From: Erythrobacter sp.
Lineage (GTDB): Bacteria > Pseudomonadota > Alphaproteobacteria > Sphingomonadales > Sphingomonadaceae
Direction: 5' to 3'
Length of the DNA stretch: 38,528 nt
Assembly: GCA_002695185.1 (NCBI GenBank)
Contig: NZOF01000068.1
Coordinates: forward strand, 1-38,528
Numbering within the stretch: position 1 is the first letter of the stretch; each line of letters starts with the position of its first letter. This document shows, one piece after another, positions 1 through 7,009 of the stretch. The notes under the pieces are model-generated. The model had not been told where the DNA came from. It did no database searches and saw only the letters and a list, made by a program, of their open reading frames with translations. A program made the position numbers and the translations under genes.

Positions 1-90
1 CGGAGACGGAGGGATTCGAACCCTCGATACCCGTTACCAGGTATGGCTCCTTAGCAGGGAGCTGGTTTCAGCCACTCACCCACGTCTCCG
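1..90 (-). tRNA. tRNA-Ser (anticodon GCU)
   Basis: Reverse-complementing the first 90 bases gives a complete class II tRNA. The acceptor strands CGGAGAC and GTCTCCG pair fully. The D arm, an anticodon loop CTGCTAA (anticodon GCT, reads AGC/AGU serine codons), a long variable arm and a T arm with GGTTCGAATCC are all present. The long variable arm fits serine. CCA is not encoded. The gene begins exactly at the window edge, so its downstream context is not visible. Confidence 0.96.
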
Positions 91-243
91 CATGACGCAT
101 ATCGGCTGCGAGGGGCGCGCTATAGCCACCACCTTCGCACCCTTCAAGGAAGAAATCGGGCCATTCGCAATTCCTTCCAAATAACGCGTGCAGGACTCGA
201 TTCAGCGCATTCGGGATTCGGTTCATCGCCGTTTCATTGCGCG

Positions 244-276
244 GCTGCTCAAACGGGATTCTGTTTGAGGGGCAGC
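244..276 (+). promoter_or_regulatory. hairpin in the leader of eipA
   Basis: GCTGC (244-248) pairs with GCAGC (272-276), and TCAAAC (249-254) pairs with GTTTGA (263-268). The two helices are separated by a three-base GGG bulge. The structure lies about 40 bases before the eipA start codon and a T5 run follows at 282-286. It could be a 5' UTR fold or a weak attenuator. The role is inference. Confidence 0.3.
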
Positions 277-316
277 GCCATGCTTTTTGCCCGCGATGCC
301 GGACGAGGGAACCAGA

Positions 317-1117
317 ATGAACATCGCCACCAAATTTACTGCGAGCCTGCTGGCCGCCTTTACGCTGGCGGCAAGCCCGCTTGCCGCACAGGTCCAGAGT
401 GTGGATCCGGATGCGGCCTGGGATGCGCCGATCGATGGAGATCTCGATGCGCCGCAGAATGAATTGCCGCCAATAGGTGACGTCGCCCCGGCGCAAACCG
501 AGCAGCCTGCATGGAACGAGCAGGCGGCCGAGACCCAGGCACCCGCGACCACCATCCAGCCGCAATGGTCCGAAAGCGAGGCGGAAGTGGCTGCCGACGC
601 TGCCGTTAACAGCGCGGGGGTCGACGATCCGGCCACAACCTATCGCGAAGACGATCTGATCGGCGCCGCAGAAGGCGTGTTCGGCAAGGGTGCCAAGGGC
701 GTGGCCGACATGATCCGCAAACTGCTGGCCGATCAGGGTGAACCCAATGGCTATATCGTCGGCCGCGAGGCTGGCGGCGCATTCATCGTCGGCGCTCGTT
801 ATGGTTCGGGCACGCTGTTCCACAAGATCGAGGGCGAAATGCCGGTTTATTGGACAGGCCCGTCGATCGGCTTCGATGCCGGGGCCAATGCGGGCAGCAC
901 TTTCGTGCTGGTCTATAATCTCTACGATACCGAAGAGCTTTACGAACGCTTCCCCGCTGCGGAAGGCACGGCCTATGCGGTGGGCGGGCTGAACGCCAGC
1001 TATGTGCGCAAGGGCGATGTCGTCCTCATCCCGATCCGCGTAGGTGCCGGCCTGCGATTGGGCGTCAATGCGGGCTACATGAAGTTCTCCAAAAAGCAGA
1101 AATGGCTGCCGTTCTAA
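317..1117 (+). CDS. eipA: EipA-like DUF1134 periplasmic envelope protein
   Basis: The protein has 266 residues. The ATG at 317 is preferred over an in-frame ATG at 287 because it starts a clean signal peptide (MNIATKFTASLLAAFTLAAS, cleavage near LAAQ) and has GAGGGA just upstream. A proline/glutamine-rich acidic linker covers roughly residues 30-105. The conserved DUF1134 block follows (GVADMIRKLLADQGEPNGYI, then GPSIGFDAGANAG and FVLVYNL, to a basic C-terminus). The family includes Brucella EipA, a small secreted beta-barrel protein needed for envelope integrity. The gene is alone, ended by a strong hairpin at 1145-1180. The family call is from memory of conserved motifs; the exact role in this organism is inferred. 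Confidence 0.85.
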   Translation: MNIATKFTASLLAAFTLAASPLAAQVQSVDPDAAWDAPIDGDLDAPQNELPPIGDVAPAQTEQPAWNEQAAETQAPATTIQPQWSESEAEVAADAAVNSAGVDDPATTYREDDLIGAAEGVFGKGAKGVADMIRKLLADQGEPNGYIVGREAGGAFIVGARYGSGTLFHKIEGEMPVYWTGPSIGFDAGANAGSTFVLVYNLYDTEELYERFPAAEGTAYAVGGLNASYVRKGDVVLIPIRVGAGLRLGVNAGYMKFSKKQKWLPF

Positions 1118-1144
1118 TCCGGCAGAGGAAAACAAGCGCCATTT

Positions 1145-1180
1145 GAGGGGCCGCAATCTCGATTGAGGTTGCGGCCCTTC
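1145..1180 (+). terminator. hairpin terminator after eipA
   Basis: GGGCCGCAA (1148-1156) pairs perfectly with TTGCGGCCC (1169-1177). The helix extends inward through CTC/GAG around a GATT loop and outward through GA/TC. Only a short T stretch follows, so termination strength is uncertain. The hairpin separates eipA from the aminotransferase. Confidence 0.65.
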
Positions 1181-1204
1181 GCGTGATTGCGCAAAGAGCG
1201 GGCC

Positions 1205-2386
1205 ATGCTCGACAAACTTGCCCCGCAGGCGCCCGACGCCCTTCTCGCCCTTATCAAGATGCACGCCGCCGATCCCCGGTCTGACAAGATCGACCTCGGC
1301 GTGGGCGTATACCGCACGAATGAAGGCGCGACGCCCGTTTTTCGCGCGATCAAGCAGGCCGAAAAGCGGCTGCTGGAAGTGCAGGATTCCAAGAGTTATC
1401 TGGGGCCCGAAGGCGATGGCGGCTTCGTGAAGGCGCTGATGCCCTATATTTTCGGCGACGATAGCCCGCTGGCCGGAAGCATCGAAGGGATGCAGACCCC
1501 GGGCGGCACCGGCGCGGTAAGGCTGGCGGTTTCGCTGGCGGCCAAGGCAGGGGTTACCCGCATCCATCTGGGCATGCCGAGCTGGCCCAACCATGCGCAG
1601 ATCCTGCAGGATGTGGGCGTAGAAGTCGGGCCTTTCGATCACGCCAATGCCGATGGCACTGCGAATCTCGACGCCGTGCTCGGTGCGATCCGCGGTGCTG
1701 GCGCCAGCGACGCGGTGTTGCTGCATGGCTGCTGCCACAACCCGACCGGTATCGACTACACGCCCGATCAGTGGGATGCGATCGCCGATGCCTTTGCGGA
1801 AACCGGTGTTCTGCCGATCCTCGATATCGCCTATCAGGGTCTGGGGCAGGGCATGGAGGAAGACGTCGCCGGTGTGCGCGCCGTGCTCGCCAAGGTGCCC
1901 GAAGCGCTGGTTGCCTATAGCTGCGACAAGAATTTCGGCCTCTATCGCGACCGGGTCGGGGCCTTCTACATGATCGCGCGCGAAGGCGGCGACATGGACG
2001 CCATCTCCTCCAACGCCAATGCGCTGGCCCGCGCCAACTGGTCCATGCCGCCCGATCACGGCGGTGCGGCGGTGCGCCTGCTGCTGGAAGATGACGGCAT
2101 GACGGCCGTCTGGCAGAAAGAGCTCGACGAGATGCGCGCCCGAATGCGGCGTGTGCGCGACCGGCTGGCAGCGGCGGATAACGAGGTGCCGGGCCTCAAT
2201 CTCGCCGCGCTGGGCGAACAGAACGGCCTGTTTGCCATGCTGCCGCTGAGCAAGGACCAGATCGCCAGCCTTCGTGAAGATCACGGCATCTACATGGCCG
2301 GATCGGGCCGCATCAATGTGGCTGGCCTGCATCAGGGCAATATCGAGAAATTCATCGCCGCGCTGGGCGAGGTGACGAAGGGCTGA
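1205..2386 (+). CDS. class I aminotransferase (aromatic/aspartate type)
   Basis: The protein has 393 residues, usual for the AspC/TyrB group. It should be a cytoplasmic PLP enzyme moving an amino group between an aromatic or acidic amino acid and 2-oxoglutarate. Visible marks: KIDLGVGVYRTNEG near the N-terminus, LLHGCCHNPTGID (cofactor-binding Asn region), and the Schiff-base lysine K242 inside SCDKNFGLYRDRVG. The expected NVAGL substrate-side segment lies near the C-terminus. The start at 1205 gives the family-typical MLDKLAPQAPD; an ATG 18 bases upstream is less likely. A GNAT gene starts 6 bases after the stop, so the two are probably cotranscribed. Aromatic versus aspartate preference cannot be read from the sequence. 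Confidence 0.9.
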   Translation: MLDKLAPQAPDALLALIKMHAADPRSDKIDLGVGVYRTNEGATPVFRAIKQAEKRLLEVQDSKSYLGPEGDGGFVKALMPYIFGDDSPLAGSIEGMQTPGGTGAVRLAVSLAAKAGVTRIHLGMPSWPNHAQILQDVGVEVGPFDHANADGTANLDAVLGAIRGAGASDAVLLHGCCHNPTGIDYTPDQWDAIADAFAETGVLPILDIAYQGLGQGMEEDVAGVRAVLAKVPEALVAYSCDKNFGLYRDRVGAFYMIAREGGDMDAISSNANALARANWSMPPDHGGAAVRLLLEDDGMTAVWQKELDEMRARMRRVRDRLAAADNEVPGLNLAALGEQNGLFAMLPLSKDQIASLREDHGIYMAGSGRINVAGLHQGNIEKFIAALGEVTKG

Positions 2387-2392
2387 CAGGAC

Positions 2393-2938
2393 ATGGCGCT
2401 CGACCGACAACCGCTACTGGAGACCGAGCGCCTCACCCTGCGCCCATTGGCCGAGGACGATCGCGCGGCTTTGTACGCCGTCACGTCCGATCCTGCGGTT
2501 TGGGAACAGCAGCCAGTCCACGACCGCTGGCGGCGCGAGGTCTTCGAGGCCTTCTTCGACGAAGGGCTGGCCAGCGGCGGATCACTTGCCGTGCTGCGCA
2601 AGAGTGATGGCGTGATCATCGGCCACACGCGCTATGACCATTTCGACGCGGATGACGGCGGCGTGGTCGAGATCGGCTGGACCTTCCTCGCACCCGCATG
2701 CTGGGGCAGGGGGCTGAACCCCGAAATGAAGCGCGCCATGCTCGCCCACGCGTTCGGGCATGTGGCCACAGTCCAGTTCCGCGTCGGCGATACCAATTAC
2801 CGCTCGCGCAACGCGCTGGAGGCGATCGGCGCCGAGCGGACCGAACGCTATGAGCTTGGCCGCTATCAGGGGCGGCGCGTCGTCCACCTCATCTATCGGA
2901 TCACGCGCGAGGCGTTCGGGAATGGCCCGCTGGCCTGA
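2393..2938 (+). CDS. GNAT N-acetyltransferase, RimJ/RimL type
   Basis: The protein has 181 residues. The opening LLETERLTLRPLAEDD is the standard start of RimJ/RimL-like GNAT enzymes, which transfer acetyl from acetyl-CoA to an amine. VVEIGWTFLAPACWGRGLNPEMKR covers the acetyl-CoA-binding beta4-alpha3 region. NYRSRNALEAIGA is the conserved C-terminal family motif. It lies 6 bases after the aminotransferase stop with AGGA just before the ATG, suggesting translational coupling. The substrate is unknown; related proteins modify ribosomal proteins, antibiotics or small amines. Confidence 0.85.
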   Translation: MALDRQPLLETERLTLRPLAEDDRAALYAVTSDPAVWEQQPVHDRWRREVFEAFFDEGLASGGSLAVLRKSDGVIIGHTRYDHFDADDGGVVEIGWTFLAPACWGRGLNPEMKRAMLAHAFGHVATVQFRVGDTNYRSRNALEAIGAERTERYELGRYQGRRVVHLIYRITREAFGNGPLA

Positions 2939-3036
2939 CGTATAAAGCGCTCTTGCGGAACCAGCCGCCACGCGCTCCGTTCTGGTTCAACGGACTGGCA
3001 AATCAATTGCTTGTATCCGCCAAGGGGAGAATACCG

Positions 3037-3171
3037 ATGAAGAAGTTTCTGACTATGCTGCTGTTCGGCGGAACCGCGCTGACGCTTTCTGCTTGCAACA
3101 CCGTCGACGGTGTCGGCGAAGATGTCGAATCCGTTGGCGATTGTGTCGATGGCGTTGAAGGCAACTGCTGA
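3037..3171 (+). CDS. entericidin-like small lipoprotein
   Basis: The product is 44 residues: a charged start MKKF, a hydrophobic stretch and the lipobox LSAC with lipidation at Cys20. A short Asp/Glu/Val/Gly-rich tail with two further cysteines follows. This layout and the NTVDGVGEDVESVG tail match the entericidin A/B family of small membrane lipoproteins. The ATG at 3037 is preferred over a TTG at 2953 because AGGGGAG lies 10 bases before it and it starts the signal sequence. A strong terminator follows. Entericidins are linked to stress and cell-lysis control in enterobacteria; the role here is not known. Confidence 0.85.
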   Translation: MKKFLTMLLFGGTALTLSACNTVDGVGEDVESVGDCVDGVEGNC

Positions 3172-3198
3172 GCGATTCGCTTACTTTAACAGTTCAAC

Positions 3199-3237
3199 AG
3201 AAGGCGTTGCCCCAAGTGGGTGGCGCCTTCTTTCTTT
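3199..3237 (+). terminator. rho-independent terminator of the lipoprotein gene
   Basis: AGAAGGCG (3199-3206) pairs with CGCCTTCT (3224-3231). An inner CCC/GGG helix extends the stem and a TTTCTTT tail follows. It lies 28 bases after the small lipoprotein stop. Confidence 0.85.
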
Positions 3238-3345
3238 GGCAGTTCTGAAACCGCAAATGACGCGAACCAATAGTTCCGTTCTGATAAGGAACTTGGTCGT
3301 GGCTGAGATAACTGTATTACTTCGCTAACTCAGGAGGGGGGTGGC

Positions 3346-4463
3346 GTGAAATTTCTGGCTCGAGCTGCCGCACTTCTTGCCCTTTCCGGCGGCACCGTTC
3401 CGGCGATGACAGCCATGTCCTCACCGCAGCGGCAGGCGCTAACCGCCGCAGCGCCTGGGTTGCTCGCCGCAAATGATGTGCCAAGCATGCCCGTTGGCTA
3501 TATCGAGAGTGGCAAAGTCGCCTGGACAGCCGTTTATGGAGAGCGTGCTCCTAGCGAAGCGGCAGGCGAGGACACGCTTTACAATATTGCCTCGCTCGCC
3601 AAGCCAGTGGTTGCCGAGACGATCTTGCGCTTTGTCGGGTCGGGAACGCTCGATCTCGACACACCGCTGGCCACCCAGTTCGTCGATCGCGACCTTACCG
3701 ATGACCCGTGCGCACAGAAGATCAATCTACGCCACGCGCTCTCGCATCGGACGGGTGTGCCGGACAACTGGCGCGACCGGATGGAGGGAGGCAAGTTGCG
3801 CCTGGAGTGGGAGCCGGGCACCCGCGCACACTACTCGGGTGAAAACTACGCCATGGCTGCCCGCTATGCGATGATGGCGACGCAGACCCGGCTCGATGAT
3901 CTGGCGAAGCAACAGCTTTTCGAACCCACGGGGATGAGCGACACATATTTCCTTCTCGACGAAGCATGGGAAGGTCGTGTGGCCATGGTCCGGCGCAAGG
4001 ACGGCACGCTGCGCCTGCCCGACAACAGCCCGCAAGGCAGCGCAGCCGACGATGTCCACACCACGATCGGCGATTACACCCGCTTCGTGGCGGCGGCGAT
4101 GCGGGGCGATGGCCTGACACCCGCCCTGATCGAACAGCGCGCCACCATCTATGACGATCAGACCGCGCAGGCCTGTCCCGAAGGCCTGATCCCGCAGGAC
4201 AAGTGCCCCAAGCGACTGGTTATGGGCTTGGCTGGAACGTCTATGATAGCGGCGAGAACCGTTTCCTTGTCCACAATGGCAAGGACTGGGGTGAGCGCAC
4301 CATCGCCCTGTTCGAGCCCGAAAAGGGCTTTGGCGTTGTGATTTTTACGAGCGGCGCCAACGGTCGACAGGTCATCGCGGATGTGTTGCGTTTGCTGGTC
4401 GAAGATGACCCGCTGAATACCCTCGTTCAGGCAGAGGCGGACTTTGAGAAAGGCAACCACTGA
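3346..4463 (+). pseudogene. serine hydrolase (class C beta-lactamase fold), frameshifted
   Basis: A secreted penicillin-binding/beta-lactamase-like hydrolase is encoded in two frames. The first frame starts at GTG 3346 with AGGAGG 9 bases upstream and has an N-terminal signal sequence. It carries the S-x-x-K box SLAK (Ser83/Lys86) and HYSGENY (Tyr163) at the second catalytic box. Near 4206 the match moves to the -1 frame, giving GYGLGWNVYD and then HNGKDWG, the HxG box, ending at 4463. Restoring one C to the C4 run at 4206-4209 joins the two parts into about 372 residues. As read, the product keeps a wrong-frame tail to 4341 and lacks the third catalytic element. It may be a true pseudogene or a sequencing indel. 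Its 3' end overlaps the convergent SDR gene by 92 bases. Confidence 0.85.
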
Positions 4464-5271
4464 TCGTCCACTCCATTGTTTGGTGGGTGGCTGCAGTAAT
4501 CGCTTGGCGATCTGGATTTAGCCGCCGCTCACCAGGGATGGCGGGGTGGGCGGGGTTGCCAGAAGTCTCGTGGAAGAAGCCGCCGGTCGGGCCGAAATTG
4601 TCGAGCGTGGCCAGGTGAACCGCGATCCGTGCGCCTTCTTCGGGGGTTCGCTGGCCCATATGGCCGTTAAGGTCCGTTGCAGTAAGGCCTGGATCGGCGG
4701 CGTTAACCTTGATCTTCTCTGCCATCAATTCACGCGCGAACTTGGCGACGAACATGTTGAGCGCGGCCTTCGATGCGCCGTAGCCGGCAAAGTCGACATC
4801 CCAGTTCTCGCTGGTTGGATCGAGCGTCGAGGAGATCGAACCGAGCCCGCTGCTCATCATGACGACACGTGCCGCATCGGCTTTGCGCAGCAGGGGCAGA
4901 AAAGCCTGTGTGACGCGCACCGCGCCAAACGCGTTAACGTCGAAAATCGTCCGCATGTCCTCGACCGACTCATTGCTAACGGTGCCAGCGTAACCCTTAT
5001 GCATCCCGGCATTATTGACCAGTGCGTTGAGGCCTTCGATTTGCGAGCCGAGCGCTTCGGCTGCCATGTTGACGCTGGTCTGATCGGTAACGTCGAGAAC
5101 GAGCGTCTCCGCCTCGATGCCTTCTTTTTCAAGCTCCGCCGCGGCTTCATCGCCGCGATCGCGGTCACGGCAGCCGAGCCAGACGCGATAGTCCTGCTGC
5201 CCCAGCTGTCTGGCGATTTCCAGGCCGATGCCCTTATTGGCTCCGGTCACGAGTGCGGTACGTTTGGTCAT
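4372..5271 (-). CDS. short-chain dehydrogenase/reductase (SDR)
   Basis: The protein has 299 residues when started at MTKRTALVTG; an upstream in-frame ATG at 5316 is unlikely. It should be a cytoplasmic NAD(P)(H)-dependent carbonyl or alcohol oxidoreductase. Visible marks are the cofactor motif TGANKGIG (9-16), NNAG (86-89), the serine region VVMMSSG (140-141) and the catalytic YGASK (Tyr164, Lys168). Classical SDRs of this type end near 245 residues, just after GGFF. Here about 55 extra residues follow and run antisense across the 3' end of the serine hydrolase gene, so the true stop may have been lost. It sits 31 bases after the NmrA-type gene in the same orientation, likely one operon under the divergent TetR regulator. 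Confidence 0.87.
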   Translation of the reverse strand: MTKRTALVTGANKGIGLEIARQLGQQDYRVWLGCRDRDRGDEAAAELEKEGIEAETLVLDVTDQTSVNMAAEALGSQIEGLNALVNNAGMHKGYAGTVSNESVEDMRTIFDVNAFGAVRVTQAFLPLLRKADAARVVMMSSGLGSISSTLDPTSENWDVDFAGYGASKAALNMFVAKFARELMAEKIKVNAADPGLTATDLNGHMGQRTPEEGARIAVHLATLDNFGPTGGFFHETSGNPAHPAIPGERRLNPDRQAITAATHQTMEWTISGCLSQSPPLPERGYSAGHLRPANATHPR

Positions 5272-5302
5272 AGGAGATTCCTTTCGAATAAGGGGAGGGC
5301 GC

Positions 5303-6160
5303 TCACGCAAGGGCACCGCGCAGGTATTCGCGCATCGATGTCGGTTTACGGTTCAGCAGCTCGCCAAGCAGTGGGTCGGTCGCTGCGAAGTCGCCATCAC
5401 GCGCTGCCTGGAATGCGCCGAGCAGCATTTCCGCGTAAGGTTCGGGCAATCCTGCCGCGATGCAAGCGTCCTTCCATTCCTCATCGCTGACGATTTCGTG
5501 GCGGATGCTGCGTCCGGTAATTTCGGACGCAATCTGCGCTATTTCGGCCATCGTTATGGCGCTCGTCGCTGTAAGAGGCGGGGTCGGCCCATTGATAGTC
5601 TCTGCGCTGCACAGCAGGGCCGCATCGGCCTTGGCCAGGTCCGCCCGCACCGTCCAGGCGATCGGACCGTCCTCGGGCACGCGCAAGGTCCCGGCTTTCA
5701 GATCGTCGCCGATCATGGCCATGCAGCTTTCGGCGTAGAAGCCCTGGCGCAAAGCGGTGAAACTCGGACCTGCGGCGGCGAGATCGGCTTCTGTGGCGTA
5801 ATGCTGGCTCGCCGGGGCGAAGGAGGATACCGGTTTCGCGCCCGCATGACTCGTATAGAAAATGCGTCCGACACCGGCTCGCGCGCAGGCCGCTATAGCA
5901 TTGCGATGCAATGTGCGTGCCTCATCTCCGAGCTTGTCTACCGAGACGATTAAGACCTTGTCCGCATCTGCGAATGCTGTGCCGAGGCTCTCCGGATCGG
6001 CGAAATCACAAGCATGAACGTCCATTCCGCGATTTGTCAGATCATCTAGATGTTCTGGTTTGCGGCTCGCGGCGGCCAGCCATGCGCTCGGCACCCGGCG
6101 CAGCGCGTGATCCGCAATTGCATGGCCAAGCTTCCCGCTTGCTCCCGTAATGACGATCAT
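5303..6160 (-). CDS. NmrA/QorB-like NAD(P)-binding oxidoreductase
   Basis: The protein has 285 residues, an atypical (extended-type) SDR of the NmrA group resembling NAD(P)H:quinone oxidoreductase QorB. It opens MIVITGASGKLG, a glycine-rich Rossmann motif, and has a short DVHACDFADPESL segment where the second strand meets the cofactor. YTSHAG and a C-terminal ITMAEIAQIASEITGR region are typical of the group. No classical YxxxK is evident, which is usual in this subfamily. It is the first gene of a minus-strand operon with the SDR. It diverges from a TetR gene across 100 bases that contain a promoter and operator. Likely role: redox defence or detoxification under TetR control (inference). 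Confidence 0.85.
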   Translation of the reverse strand: MIVITGASGKLGHAIADHALRRVPSAWLAAASRKPEHLDDLTNRGMDVHACDFADPESLGTAFADADKVLIVSVDKLGDEARTLHRNAIAACARAGVGRIFYTSHAGAKPVSSFAPASQHYATEADLAAAGPSFTALRQGFYAESCMAMIGDDLKAGTLRVPEDGPIAWTVRADLAKADAALLCSAETINGPTPPLTATSAITMAEIAQIASEITGRSIRHEIVSDEEWKDACIAAGLPEPYAEMLLGAFQAARDGDFAATDPLLGELLNRKPTSMREYLRGALA

Positions 6161-6180
6161 ACCGCACCCTTTCCGCTGTT

Positions 6181-6208
6181 ATCATAAATGCATTATCAGT
6201 GATAACAA
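6181..6208 (-). promoter_or_regulatory. promoter of the oxidoreductase operon
   Basis: On the minus strand TTGTTA (-35, 6203-6208) and TATGAT (-10, 6181-6186) are separated by 16 bases. Transcription would start about 15 bases before the ATG at 6160. The TTATCAGTGATAA palindrome fills most of the spacer, so repressor binding would block polymerase. Assigned by eye. Confidence 0.5.
6193..6205. promoter_or_regulatory. TetR-type operator palindrome
   Basis: TTATCAGTGATAA is a perfect 6-1-6 palindrome. A further TTATCA half-site lies at 6179-6184, giving three half-sites in 27 bases. The core resembles the classical tet operator core CTATCAGTGATAG. It lies between the divergent TetR and oxidoreductase genes and overlaps the minus-strand promoter. 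Confidence 0.65.
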
Positions 6209-6260
6209 TGGAAAGCCATAGGCGCTATCATCGTTCACGTAGCGGTGATATTCCGACGCC

Positions 6261-6986
6261 ATGAATATATCCGACCGGCCGTCACCCCCAGAACAAAACG
6301 GCCCCGAAAAAGTACGCGACCGTATCGTCAATGCAGCCCTGCAATTGGTGGATGAGGGAGGCGCTGCTGCTTTGACCACCAGGGCCGTGGCGCAGGCCGC
6401 CGGGGTGCAGGCGCCCACGCTCTATCGCCTGTTCGGTGACAAGGAGGGCCTGCTCGACGCAGTAGCCGAGCAGGGCATGGCCCGGTTCGTAGCCGAAAAG
6501 GCCGCGATGATGCCGAACCCGGATCCCGTGCAGGACCTGAGCGATGCATGGGACCACTATATCGAATTTGGACTTGGCAACCCGGCCGTGTTTGCGATCA
6601 TGAACGCGATCGGGTCGCCCATGGCACAATCGTCGGCCTCCCTTGCAGGAAAGGCGGTGCTTCAACAGCGCGTCCGCCGGATTGCGGAGGCTGGTCGCCT
6701 CAGAGTGGCCGAGGACAGAGCTGTGGCTTTGATCCATGCGGCCGGCGTCGGCACGGTATCGACCTTGCTTGCGCTTCCGCCCGAGGATCGCGGTAATCTG
6801 CCCGGCGATGCGCGTGAGGCGGTGTTCGGCGAAATTCTCACCGATCCGCCCGCAGGAAAGGCAGACACAATCGCCCCGCTGGCGGTAGGCCTGCGCGCCC
6901 GTCTCGACGACGAAGAACGGCTAAGCGCCGGCGAGAAACTGCTGTTTGGCGAATTGCTCGACAGATTGGCAGCCGAACCAGAATAG
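6261..6986 (+). CDS. TetR/AcrR family transcriptional regulator
   Basis: The protein has 241 residues. An N-terminal helix-turn-helix is clear: RDRIVNAALQLVDEGG, then TTRAVAQAAGVQAPTLYRLF (about 39-58) with KEGLL after it, the standard TetR pattern. The C-terminal domain (about 75-241) is a helical ligand-binding and dimerisation region with no recognised ligand signature. It diverges from the NmrA-type/SDR pair, the common layout for a local repressor. The operator candidate at 6193-6205 would repress the oxidoreductases and perhaps itself. No strong ribosome binding site is seen before the ATG. Confidence 0.9.
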   Translation: MNISDRPSPPEQNGPEKVRDRIVNAALQLVDEGGAAALTTRAVAQAAGVQAPTLYRLFGDKEGLLDAVAEQGMARFVAEKAAMMPNPDPVQDLSDAWDHYIEFGLGNPAVFAIMNAIGSPMAQSSASLAGKAVLQQRVRRIAEAGRLRVAEDRAVALIHAAGVGTVSTLLALPPEDRGNLPGDAREAVFGEILTDPPAGKADTIAPLAVGLRARLDDEERLSAGEKLLFGELLDRLAAEPE

Positions 6987-7009
6987 TTCGGCACCTGTGA
7001 CATGAAGGG

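Noticed and set aside
68..2410. 780-codon open frame on the minus strand across eipA and the aminotransferase
   Set aside because: Both genes beneath it have clear family motifs, signals and starts. Long antisense frames are common in GC-rich DNA; its composition (His, Arg, Gly-rich) is typical of a shadow.
4200..4215. Programmed frameshift in the serine hydrolase gene
   Set aside because: CCC to CCC can slip in the P site but AAG to CAA cannot re-pair in the A site, and such a site is unusual. A lost base is simpler.
4546..5490. 314-codon plus-strand frame across the SDR and NmrA-type genes
   Set aside because: It lies opposite two clearly recognised oxidoreductases and shows no family motif.
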